64,000 nucleotides of DNA from Prevotellaceae bacterium (lineage in GTDB: Bacteria; Bacteroidota; Bacteroidia; Bacteroidales; UBA932), in NCBI GenBank assembly GCA_031290935.1, contig JAISLK010000037.1:62001-126000 (forward strand), written 5' to 3'. Positions 25,108-34,200 of the stretch are shown here, piece by piece. A program made the translations under genes and the position numbers. The notes beneath the pieces are model-generated. The model was not told where the DNA came from, made no database searches, and saw nothing but the letters and a program-made list of their open reading frames with translations. Position 1 is the stretch's first letter. Each line of letters opens with the position of its first letter.

Positions 25108-26040
25108 TTATTTCAATTGAGCTTTAATATAAGCGCCATAAGCGCCGGTATAATATCCCGACCAGACACCATTCTTAAATATTTGTATCATCCAATAATC
25201 CTCTGTATCAAAAAGACGGCTGGAGTAATTAATAGTTCCATTTAGAGGCAAAGCCGGGTTACCCGCAACATCCCAATCGCCAAATATGAGAACGTCTCCT
25301 GCACTGGTACTATAGTTTCCAATAAATTGTGGCGGTATATTGAATGTCATGGTGTTAATATTTACGTACACTTTTATCGGCACATCCTTGATTGTATTAT
25401 AAACGCCTGCCGTATTCGGCACCATACCGCTAAAGAATCCGGAAATAAGCAATGTATCCCCTACTCCTTTCGAAATGTCCACGTCAATTGTTTTGCTTGC
25501 ATATCCCGATCCTGTATTCAAATTTGTAAACAGTTCGTATTTCCCCACAAAGTCATCCAAACTCGGAAAAGCAACCTGCAACTCGCAGATGCCGCCCTGC
25601 AGAGGACTCATGCCTAATTTGTATCCGGCGGAATTGGATTTTAGCACGATGTTGATTATTTTCAAATCCGGAACGCCGGTAAAGGGCGCGCGAATGTAGA
25701 TGGTATCCGTGCCGGTGCCTTCGGGAAAGGTCAGCACATAGTTGGACACCGAGTCGCCGTGCGCGTCCACTACATAGAAATCTTTGCCCAGCACGGCATG
25801 CCGGACGCCTTCAGCTTTGGGTTCAAAACTGTAGTTCACGGTAACCGCAGCCCCTTTTGGGGCGGCAATGACTACCGGTACTTTTAATACATCGCCGTCC
25901 TGCACCACCAGCGCATTATCGCGGGTAATGGAAACAAAATAGTCGGAGGCGGGCAAGAAAACGTCTTCTTTTTCCTGACAGGCATTTAGCGCCAGAAGGC
26001 CTGCTATGATAAACAGTAAGTAGAATTGTATTTTTTTCAT
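25108..26040 (-). CDS. Lipoprotein following SusD (SusE-position surface lipoprotein)
   Basis: Lipobox LLALNACQEKE; directly follows SusD. Confidence 0.75.
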   Translation of the reverse strand: MKKIQFYLLFIIAGLLALNACQEKEDVFLPASDYFVSITRDNALVVQDGDVLKVPVVIAAPKGAAVTVNYSFEPKAEGVRHAVLGKDFYVVDAHGDSVSNYVLTFPEGTGTDTIYIRAPFTGVPDLKIINIVLKSNSAGYKLGMSPLQGGICELQVAFPSLDDFVGKYELFTNLNTGSGYASKTIDVDISKGVGDTLLISGFFSGMVPNTAGVYNTIKDVPIKVYVNINTMTFNIPPQFIGNYSTSAGDVLIFGDWDVAGNPALPLNGTINYSSRLFDTEDYWMIQIFKNGVWSGYYTGAYGAYIKAQLK

Positions 26041-26073
26041 CGTATATAATTTTTAATTGTAATAATAAATCAT

Positions 26074-27516
26074 TTATTCTTCCGTACCGTACCCGTCGTT
26101 TTGTACCATCAGGGTATTGGCGCGCACCTCGAGGATAGGAACCGGCCAAACAAAATGGTAGTCGTCTGCGGTAACGGTAATCGGGTTGGTAGTGGGGTGG
26201 GAATCCGTTTGGGCTACCCGTGCGAATCCTCTTCCGAAACGTTTGAGGTCATGGAAATAGTGCCCTTCCACCGGAAATTCCCTGCGCCGTTCTTCAAAAA
26301 TAGCGTCTTCGTTAATTATCGACGCCGGGCCGATACCTCGGTGGGTGCGCAGTTCGTTCAGCGTCGCCAGTCCGGCTCCCCCGCTGTTCATTTGCGCTTC
26401 GGCTTTATTCAGTACTAATTCCGCATACCGGAAGATTTTTACCGTATTCGTCCGGAAGGTAGAGGTGGGGAACGAAGTTTTGTTCCCGGCATATTTGAAG
26501 AGCAGCGTTTGCGTGCCGTATTGCTTCGTTACCGTGTCACGGAAATAAGCGGCGCGCCGGTAATCGCTGTTCTCATATTTGTCCACAATACCGGAGGCGC
26601 CGTTTTTACTCGGCACCACGTCGGGGTGCGGCAGCCCTTGCGAATCATTAATGAAATAATCGCCGATAGCGCGCCCCTGGCCATATTCATTCGTTGCCAG
26701 CGTTATCTGGAATACGATTTCTTTTCCTTTATCCTGGCTCCACACTTCTTTAAATTCTTTTTCGGTGTCGGCCAGTCCGAAAGCGCCGTTCGACACCCTG
26801 TCAAACTCGGCCGCCGCCGCTATCACGCCGGGATAATCCTGCATATACAGTTTCACCCGCGAGAGCAGAATGTATGCTGCACTTTGGGTAAAATAGTTGA
26901 TGCCGGTACTGCTCAAGCCGGGAATGGCGTTTTCAATATCCTGCACAATCCACGAATACACTTCCGCTACCGTATTGCGGGCTTTGTTTTCAATATCCGA
27001 CGTTCTTACAAACGGAACGCCCAAATCAGAAGCGGCCGTAGCGAGGTTGTACTTTTTAGCGAATATGCGCACCAAATCGTGATGCGCCAACGCGCGGGCA
27101 ATTAAAGCTTCCGATTTAATCCGCGTTTTTTCTTTTCCGTCGCCCGGCACATCGTCAATAGCATTGATAATATTGTTGGCATTTACGATAGCTTTATAAT
27201 AGTTGTCCCACAAGTTTGCCGCTTCGCCGGAGTTGGAATTCCAATTATAACGAAGCAGTTCATAGAAAGTATTTGTAAAATTTTTCATCGGCACCAGGTT
27301 GTCGGAGGCGATGTCGAAATAAATAAGCTCATCCGGCAGGTACACTTCGCGGATATAGGCATACACGCCGTTTAAGGCGGTGTTGCAGTCTTCCAGCGTA
27401 GCTAATGCGATGTCGGTACTTACCGCATTCGTCGGTTCTTTATCTAAAAAGTCTTCACAAGCGGTTCCGGCAAATAATCCGGCAATCAATACGGTGTATA
27501 ATAGTATTTTTTTCAT
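26074..27516 (-). CDS. SusD/RagB-family nutrient-binding outer membrane lipoprotein
   Basis: GTACEDFLDKEPTNAVS; C-terminal RRREFPVEGHYFHDLKRFGR. Confidence 0.95.
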   Translation of the reverse strand: MKKILLYTVLIAGLFAGTACEDFLDKEPTNAVSTDIALATLEDCNTALNGVYAYIREVYLPDELIYFDIASDNLVPMKNFTNTFYELLRYNWNSNSGEAANLWDNYYKAIVNANNIINAIDDVPGDGKEKTRIKSEALIARALAHHDLVRIFAKKYNLATAASDLGVPFVRTSDIENKARNTVAEVYSWIVQDIENAIPGLSSTGINYFTQSAAYILLSRVKLYMQDYPGVIAAAAEFDRVSNGAFGLADTEKEFKEVWSQDKGKEIVFQITLATNEYGQGRAIGDYFINDSQGLPHPDVVPSKNGASGIVDKYENSDYRRAAYFRDTVTKQYGTQTLLFKYAGNKTSFPTSTFRTNTVKIFRYAELVLNKAEAQMNSGGAGLATLNELRTHRGIGPASIINEDAIFEERRREFPVEGHYFHDLKRFGRGFARVAQTDSHPTTNPITVTADDYHFVWPVPILEVRANTLMVQNDGYGTEE

Positions 27517-27537
27517 AATTATATTTTCCTCCTTTGT

Positions 27538-30534
27538 TTAGAATGTAATATCTATCCCCAATGATACTTTGCGCGGCATGGGATACGCGCCCAAGTCCAC
27601 GTTACTGGGGTTTTCCGGGTCGAACCCGCGATATTCGGTAATGGTTAATAAATTTTCACCCTGTGCGTAAATCCGCAGGCCTTTCAATATTTTTGTCTTT
27701 TCCAGCAGGTTCCGGTCGAATGTATAAGAAAGGGTAATGTGTTTCAAGCGTACAAAATCCTGCGGTTCGTAGAGGCGTTCGTCAAATTGCGCTCCTGTGC
27801 CTAACCGCGGCAGGGGCGTAACATCGCCCGGCTGCTTCCAGAAATTGGCAGCTTCCCGCGACTGTCCCATATTGCTAAACCCGCCATTGTTAATGGTAAA
27901 GAAGTAGCGGTTGTTGTTCAGGGCATATTTGCCGAACATGCCGATAAACGAGGCATGCAAAGCAATACCTTTCCAGGATACGTCCATATCCAGTCCGGCG
28001 GTGTAGTCGGGGATATAGGTGTAGCCGAGGAATACGGCGTTTTCGTCGGCAAAGACAGTAGTCAGGTTGCCGTTTTTGTCATACCACAGCGGGTCGCCGT
28101 TGCCGGGGTTCACGCCCGCCCAGCGCACATCGTAAAATTCGCCGTAGGGATGCCCTACCTGTAATTTCAAACCGGTACCGGGGTCTTCCAGCCCTTCGTC
28201 TTCCAGCAGGTTGTCGAAAAGTTTGGTAATTTCATTGTAGTTATACGAGAAATTGGCGGAAGCGGATACCGTCCAGTCGGCGGTTTTCACCAATTCCGTG
28301 GATACGGATACTTCTATCCCGGTGTTGTACATTTCGCCCATGTTGCGGTACACGTCGGCAAAGCCGGAGGTGTGCGTAACCGGCACTTCGAGCAGCATGT
28401 CGTAGATATTGCGGCGATACCAGTCCACCGTCAGTTTGTAACGGTCTTCTACAAACCCGACGTCAATACCGGCATTGTAGGCCAGCGAGCGTTCCCACGT
28501 CAGGTTGTCGTTCGACGGGGAATTCAGGTAAGACGCTGCATTACCATTATAAGTGGTTCCAAAGGCGTACAGCCCTTTGGAACGGTAATTGCCGAAACCA
28601 ATAGTGCCTTGCTGCCCGGCATTGCCTTGCGTGCCAACGCTGAAGCGCAGTTTTGCCAACGACAGCCAGTCGGTATATTCCAGGAACGCTTCGTTTTTAA
28701 TATTCCATGATACGCCGGTTGACCAGAAAGTTCCCCAGCGGCGGTTTTGCCCGAACCGCGAAGAGGCGTCCGTACGCAGGGTGAGGTCAAGGAAATATCT
28801 TTCCTTGTAATTATAATTCAGGTTGCCGAAGAACGATAATATGCTAAACTCCTCTATGCGGCCGCCGAAACCTTTGCCGGAATAAATGCCGGTAAAAGCG
28901 TCCGGCACTTTCAGCGCGGGATGCGATACGCCTTTCATGTTGTTCGTTTCCGACGTATAGTGGTAACCGACGATTTCGGAACCCCCAATCACTTTCAAGT
29001 TATGATCATCGGCAATTTGTTTGGCATAGGTCAATACATTGGTCTGCGTCCAGATGTTCACTCCATAATGTCCGAGTTGCAATATGCCGCCCGCCGTTTC
29101 CCCCCATGCAGAATAGGGAGATTGGTATTCTCTGTCTTTTTCCGTGTTATAGTTAATTCCCAGGGTAGAACGCAATGTGAGGTCTTTGAGAAATTCTATT
29201 TCGAGGAAAGCAACGCCCCGCAAATTTAGCACATTAAATCCTGATTCGTTTAAACTTAGTTCTTTTAATGGGTTTCCATACCCCCAGCGCAGGAAGTCCG
29301 TATTGAATGAGCCGTCGTCATTTTTCAGGCGTTCGTAGGGGTTAATGAGGTAGGATGCGAAAATGGGGTTATATACATTGTTACGATAATTGCTGTCTTC
29401 ATCGCCGGTAACGGAAGATTGGTTATCCTGGTAGCCTAAGGAAGCGTTGAGTCCGAATTTCAGCCAGTCATTAGCTGTTTGGGAGTAGTTCACGCGGGCG
29501 GTGTAGCGTTCATATTTGGAACGTTCCACCACACCGTCTTCCTTATAATAGCTTACGGAAGCCAGCACACGCTGTTTTTCCGTACCGCCCTGCACTTCGA
29601 GGTCGTAGCTCTGCATGATGCCGTCGCGCATCATTTCGTCCACAATAGAACTGTTGTTTTGAATGGCTTTGCGATAAAATTCCACATCCGCCGGTTTGGA
29701 CATATCCAGCAATCCGGTAGCGATTTCGTAATTCAGTTTTTCTTCGGTATTCATTAAGTTCAGCCGGTTGGGGGCTAACAAACTTACGCCGCCGGAAGCC
29801 TTAAAAGTAATTTTGGCTTCCTTTCCTTTGGCGCCTTTCGTGGTTACGAGCACCACACCGTTGGAAGCGCGCGAACCGTAAATAGCCGTAGCGGAAGCGT
29901 CTTTCAAAATAGTGAGGCTTTCAATATCATTCGTATTGAGGGTCGAAAAGTCGCCGGCGGTGGACGAAATCCCGTCAATGATATAGAGAGGCGCCGTTCC
30001 GGCATTGATAGAGCCTACGCCGCGGATACGGATAGTAGAACTTGCCCCGGGACGTCCCGAATTGGCAATCACGGATACCCCTGCCGCCTGTCCCTGCAGC
30101 AACTGGGTAGCATTTGCTACCGGAATATCCTGCAAACTCTTGGCCGTTACGGTACCTACTGCGCCGGTGATAGCGCCTTTACGGGTAGTGGCATATCCTA
30201 CCATAATTACATCTTCCAATATTTCCGCGCTAACTTCCAACTGGATGTTAACAACCGACCGTTGATTGACGTTTACAGTTTCCCGTTTGAATCCCAGTAA
30301 AGAAAATACCAGCGAGTTTGAACCTTCCGGAAGGGTTATTGTGTAGTTACCGTCCGCGTCGGTGATGACGGAAACAGTCGTTCCATCTACGATTACTACT
30401 GCTCCAACTAAAGGAGTGCCGTCTTCGGCGGAAGTAACCTTCCCGGTTACCTGTTGCCCCTGCGCCCACAAGGCGCCGATGCTTAACAGTACGGCCAGCG
30501 CCGTTCCTATGATTTTATTTATTGTTATTTTCAT
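27538..30534 (-). CDS. SusC/RagA-family TonB-linked outer membrane protein
   Basis: Carboxypeptidase-like N-domain, SLTILKDASATAIYGSRASNGVVLVTTKKG-type plug motif. Confidence 0.97.
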   Translation of the reverse strand: MKITINKIIGTALAVLLSIGALWAQGQQVTGKVTSAEDGTPLVGAVVIVDGTTVSVITDADGNYTITLPEGSNSLVFSLLGFKRETVNVNQRSVVNIQLEVSAEILEDVIMVGYATTRKGAITGAVGTVTAKSLQDIPVANATQLLQGQAAGVSVIANSGRPGASSTIRIRGVGSINAGTAPLYIIDGISSTAGDFSTLNTNDIESLTILKDASATAIYGSRASNGVVLVTTKGAKGKEAKITFKASGGVSLLAPNRLNLMNTEEKLNYEIATGLLDMSKPADVEFYRKAIQNNSSIVDEMMRDGIMQSYDLEVQGGTEKQRVLASVSYYKEDGVVERSKYERYTARVNYSQTANDWLKFGLNASLGYQDNQSSVTGDEDSNYRNNVYNPIFASYLINPYERLKNDDGSFNTDFLRWGYGNPLKELSLNESGFNVLNLRGVAFLEIEFLKDLTLRSTLGINYNTEKDREYQSPYSAWGETAGGILQLGHYGVNIWTQTNVLTYAKQIADDHNLKVIGGSEIVGYHYTSETNNMKGVSHPALKVPDAFTGIYSGKGFGGRIEEFSILSFFGNLNYNYKERYFLDLTLRTDASSRFGQNRRWGTFWSTGVSWNIKNEAFLEYTDWLSLAKLRFSVGTQGNAGQQGTIGFGNYRSKGLYAFGTTYNGNAASYLNSPSNDNLTWERSLAYNAGIDVGFVEDRYKLTVDWYRRNIYDMLLEVPVTHTSGFADVYRNMGEMYNTGIEVSVSTELVKTADWTVSASANFSYNYNEITKLFDNLLEDEGLEDPGTGLKLQVGHPYGEFYDVRWAGVNPGNGDPLWYDKNGNLTTVFADENAVFLGYTYIPDYTAGLDMDVSWKGIALHASFIGMFGKYALNNNRYFFTINNGGFSNMGQSREAANFWKQPGDVTPLPRLGTGAQFDERLYEPQDFVRLKHITLSYTFDRNLLEKTKILKGLRIYAQGENLLTITEYRGFDPENPSNVDLGAYPMPRKVSLGIDITF

Positions 30535-30566
30535 ATTAATTTTTTCTATTAAATGTTTATAAATAT

Positions 30567-32225
30567 TTACAACGTTGCCACAACCTCGACATTATCAATC
30601 CCAAGAATTTCTTGGTCAGTACAATTGTAATGTACAAAGGCAATATATATTTTCTTCCCAACATAAGCGGTTAAATCAGCCTCTTTTGGCAGAAGATAGC
30701 CATTAGTCCTTGCAAGTGTTTCTTCAAATACAGCAGGAATGTCGGAACAATTAGCCGCTGTAATCGGGGTTTCCGATACGATTACTTTGTAGTGTTCATT
30801 ACCATATGATGAATAAGATAGCCACTGAAGCGTAACACTACTCAAACCACCAGGAATGGTAATTTGTGGGGATATTAAATAATTTTCAGGAGTAAGAGGG
30901 CCAGCGGTATTTATCCATGATCGTGAAATCATTGTAAGACCGGTTACGCCATAATCGATTGAAGACCAATTGTAGCCATCGCCGTCTTTATCAATAAGGC
31001 TCCATGTATTAACTTCTGCTTGTGTAGCAAAAGTATTAACAAACAACGTAATTATTCCTATTTCCTGTGTAATGGTAAACGAAGCGGAAGCCTTTTTGTC
31101 TATTGAAGTCAGCGTTACGGTGGCGGCACGTGCGGGACCCGTATTCGCCAGTATTTTCAGGGACAAGCCGGAAGAGTCTTTCTTTTGTTGCACCTGCGCC
31201 CATGTTGCCGCCGATGCCGGGGTGAACGCGTATGTCCAATCTTGCGTAGCCAGTATGGAAACATTCGCCGCGCCGCCTTCTTTGGCTATTTCAATGGTCG
31301 CAGGCGTAACTACAATGCTGGCGCCGGCGGCGTGTTGTATAATATCTAATGTATCGGCCACTGTACCTGTCGCTAATACCTGTTTAAAAATAAAGCGTCC
31401 CGAACGGGGTTGCCCGGTAGTATTCGCCGGTGCCTTGATGGTAATAATGTCTTCTTCCCGGGAAATATCAAAGGAAGGCTCGCCGGATTGGGTAAATTCC
31501 CACGGCACATTGGCGGTAATCACATAATCGGCCGTATCGCCTGCCGCCGGCACGGTTACCAGTTTTTTAGAAACCTTGATGGAAGCCGCCGACTGGGTGA
31601 TTCTCACTGAGCCGGAAAAACTGCCCGCTTCATTCTTTAGGGTATAGCGTAGGGAGGAAACGCGATCTTTCGACGTCGGGTTTTCGGTAATAACCGCCAG
31701 GAGTGTATCCTTATTCTCCGACCTCCACACCCCGGCGTAGATGTTCACGTCAGTTGAAAATGATACCGTTCCGCTACTGATATTTGTTGTAATAAGCGCC
31801 CTTACGGTATCCGAAGTTGCTTTTACGGAAGCAGTAGCCGGGGTAAGGGTAATAGTTTCCTCGTAGGCGGATTGTTTTACGGTAATTTCCCTGGTAATGT
31901 TATCCGTTTTTACAAGCACCGTGGCCGTGCGTGCGACCTTTACGAGCGAATTGTCCACAGTAATGATGAATTCATCATCGCCATTCCCGCCGGTTTTATT
32001 GAAGTGTACCCATGAGGAATCACAGGTAACCGACCAAGCCCTGTCGGCAAGAATTTTCACAGCGGCCGGTTCGTTTCTTTCGGAATTTACAGAAATACTT
32101 GTAGGCGAAACCGCCAATTGAGAAAGGATGTCCGGACTGTACTCTTCTTCCTCGCAAGCGCTGAACGTAAATGTTCCGATAAGCAGGATACATCCCATTC
32201 TTAAGAGTAATTTTGATTTTTTCAT
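30567..32225 (-). CDS. BACON-domain lipoprotein with C-terminal choice-of-anchor-like domain
   Basis: Lipobox FTFSACEEEE; repeated AxWS/WxxFxxxG...ITVKQS BACON-type repeats; C-terminal PENYLISPQITIPGG...YVGKKIYIAFVHYNC. Confidence 0.85.
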   Translation of the reverse strand: MKKSKLLLRMGCILLIGTFTFSACEEEEYSPDILSQLAVSPTSISVNSERNEPAAVKILADRAWSVTCDSSWVHFNKTGGNGDDEFIITVDNSLVKVARTATVLVKTDNITREITVKQSAYEETITLTPATASVKATSDTVRALITTNISSGTVSFSTDVNIYAGVWRSENKDTLLAVITENPTSKDRVSSLRYTLKNEAGSFSGSVRITQSAASIKVSKKLVTVPAAGDTADYVITANVPWEFTQSGEPSFDISREEDIITIKAPANTTGQPRSGRFIFKQVLATGTVADTLDIIQHAAGASIVVTPATIEIAKEGGAANVSILATQDWTYAFTPASAATWAQVQQKKDSSGLSLKILANTGPARAATVTLTSIDKKASASFTITQEIGIITLFVNTFATQAEVNTWSLIDKDGDGYNWSSIDYGVTGLTMISRSWINTAGPLTPENYLISPQITIPGGLSSVTLQWLSYSSYGNEHYKVIVSETPITAANCSDIPAVFEETLARTNGYLLPKEADLTAYVGKKIYIAFVHYNCTDQEILGIDNVEVVATL

Positions 32226-32703
32226 AGCATCATTTTTTTTGATTAGTAAATAATTTTTTTGTTGTGTGTTTTATTTATGAACAAAAATGTTCTTACAATG
32301 GTTACAAAAGTACAAAAAGGAATCAAAAGAAACAATACTGTCATATAATTGTAACATTAATTTATTTTTACTTTATTGCGCCCTGTAAAGCATACTGCCC
32401 TTTTAAGATGTTACTGTTTATTATTTTATAAAGAGTAATAAAACATTTTCCTCTGCTTTTCAGACAGGGGAAAAACACTTTTTCCCGCCTGCTTTATGAA
32501 AAAATGAAGATTTTTTTGCGATTGGCGGCTTTTTTTTGGGCCATTTTCGATTGGAAATTGAAAAATGTAAATTTTTTTTAATATTTTTTCAAGAATTTTT
32601 AATGCGTTTATTTTCTTGCAGCTAACATCCATTTTTTCCCGAATCTGCCGTAGAAATAAGGCTATCCAAACTGTGCGGGCTTTCTTTCCTTTATCATTCC
32701 TTG

Positions 32704-32711
32704 TATCTTTG
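32704..32711 (+). promoter_or_regulatory. Bacteroidetes -7 box upstream of tyrosine recombinase
   Basis: TATCTTTG (TAnnTTTG). Confidence 0.5.
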
Positions 32712-32749
32712 TTATTCCAATAAACGAATTTAAGATAATAAGATAATTT

Positions 32750-34036
32750 ATGACCAAAGTCCGTTTCTACCTGCGAAAACACAACACTATGAATGTAACA
32801 AGTATTTTTATGTCAATCTATTTCGGGGCTTCCAAATGGAATACAAATCTCAAAAAGTACCTTCCCCTCAAATACAGTATCGGTGAAAGCATATCGCCCG
32901 CGCACTGGGACAAGAAAAAATGCAAGGCTGTAGAGAGCGTTAACTACCCCCAATATACGTTGCTGAATATCCGGCTCCGGATACTGGAAAATTTGGTTCA
33001 TTGCTTCGTGCTGGAGTTAAAAAATAAAAATATCATACCCAGCCATAAACGACTGCGGGATATGCTGGACATTAAATTACAAAGGGTACACGACAGGGTG
33101 GTCTGGGATCCTGTATGCTCCTTGCCCGATTTTGTCGAACAGCATATAATGCACGTCATGCACCTCAAATCGACCGGCACCATCAACCAGTACCGCAATA
33201 CCCTGCGTATATTGACGGCGTTTGCCAAAGAGACCGGCAAAAAACTGGAGTTTGAAGATATTGATTTGAAATTTCATGCCGATTTCAGGAAATATATGCG
33301 GGCGCAGGGTTATTCCGATTCGTACCTCAGCAACCAGATAAAATTTATCCGGTTATTTATGAATGAAGCGACCGAACTGGGGTATAACAGGCAATTGATA
33401 TTTAAAAGCAGAAAGTTCGGTTTTACGACGCCGGAGACAGCCAAAATATACCTCACCGAGGCCGAAATAAACAGTATTCAACAGTTGCATATTGAAGGCA
33501 GCATCATTTTGTCGGCCACGCGGGATTTGTTTATCGTCGGCTGCCGGACAGGCTTGCGGTTCTCCGACCTTGTCCGCCTGAACCCTTCCAATTTTAATGA
33601 AAGTGAAAAAATCCTGCGCATCACCACGCAAAAAACCAATAAGCTGGTCTATATCCCGCTGACGGCGGATGTGATGGAAATTTGCAGGAAATACAACTAT
33701 TCCCTGCCGTATGTATCCAATGGGGTATTCAACATCCATATTAAAGAGATTGCCTGCATGGCCGGCGTGGAAGAAGATGTGGAAATAACCTCTTACAAAG
33801 GACATGAAAAGAAACGCGAAATTTTTAAAAAATATAAACTGGTAAGCGCTCATACCGCCCGCCGGAGTTTTGCGACGAACGCTTACCTCGGGGAGGTGCC
33901 GACTATCGCGATTATGAGCATCACCGGGCACCAGACGGAAAAATCTTTTATGAAATATATTCGTATCGGGAGCGAAAATAATGCCCGGCAGTTACTCTCT
34001 CATCCGTACTTTTTAAAAGACTGCAAAAAGAAATAA
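32750..34036 (+). CDS. Tyrosine-type recombinase/integrase (Bacteroidetes type)
   Basis: Catalytic residues: CRTGLRFSDL (R), HTARRSFATN (HxxR), GHQTEKSFMKYI (H...Y); N-terminal arm and SAM-like domain. Confidence 0.93.
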   Translation: MTKVRFYLRKHNTMNVTSIFMSIYFGASKWNTNLKKYLPLKYSIGESISPAHWDKKKCKAVESVNYPQYTLLNIRLRILENLVHCFVLELKNKNIIPSHKRLRDMLDIKLQRVHDRVVWDPVCSLPDFVEQHIMHVMHLKSTGTINQYRNTLRILTAFAKETGKKLEFEDIDLKFHADFRKYMRAQGYSDSYLSNQIKFIRLFMNEATELGYNRQLIFKSRKFGFTTPETAKIYLTEAEINSIQQLHIEGSIILSATRDLFIVGCRTGLRFSDLVRLNPSNFNESEKILRITTQKTNKLVYIPLTADVMEICRKYNYSLPYVSNGVFNIHIKEIACMAGVEEDVEITSYKGHEKKREIFKKYKLVSAHTARRSFATNAYLGEVPTIAIMSITGHQTEKSFMKYIRIGSENNARQLLSHPYFLKDCKKK

Positions 34037-34096
34037 AGCGGAAAAATTCATCATAAGCGCATCCCCAGTAAACATGCAGCGGGGCAAAAGCGCTTG

Positions 34097-34104
34097 TATC
34101 TTTG
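34097..34104 (+). promoter_or_regulatory. Bacteroidetes -7 box upstream of susC homolog
   Basis: TATCTTTG followed by GCACAC. Confidence 0.5.
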
Positions 34105-34200
34105 CACACCCAAAAACAGGGCGCGTCATCCGCCTGCTTTGGCTTATATATGTAAAAAGACAGCAAATAACATTAATCAATCACTAAGCGAAAATTATTT

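Noticed and set aside
32426-32782. 118-aa minus-strand ORF upstream of the recombinase
   Set aside because: Low-complexity Lys-rich translation of AT-rich intergenic DNA overlapping the recombinase start; no family recognised
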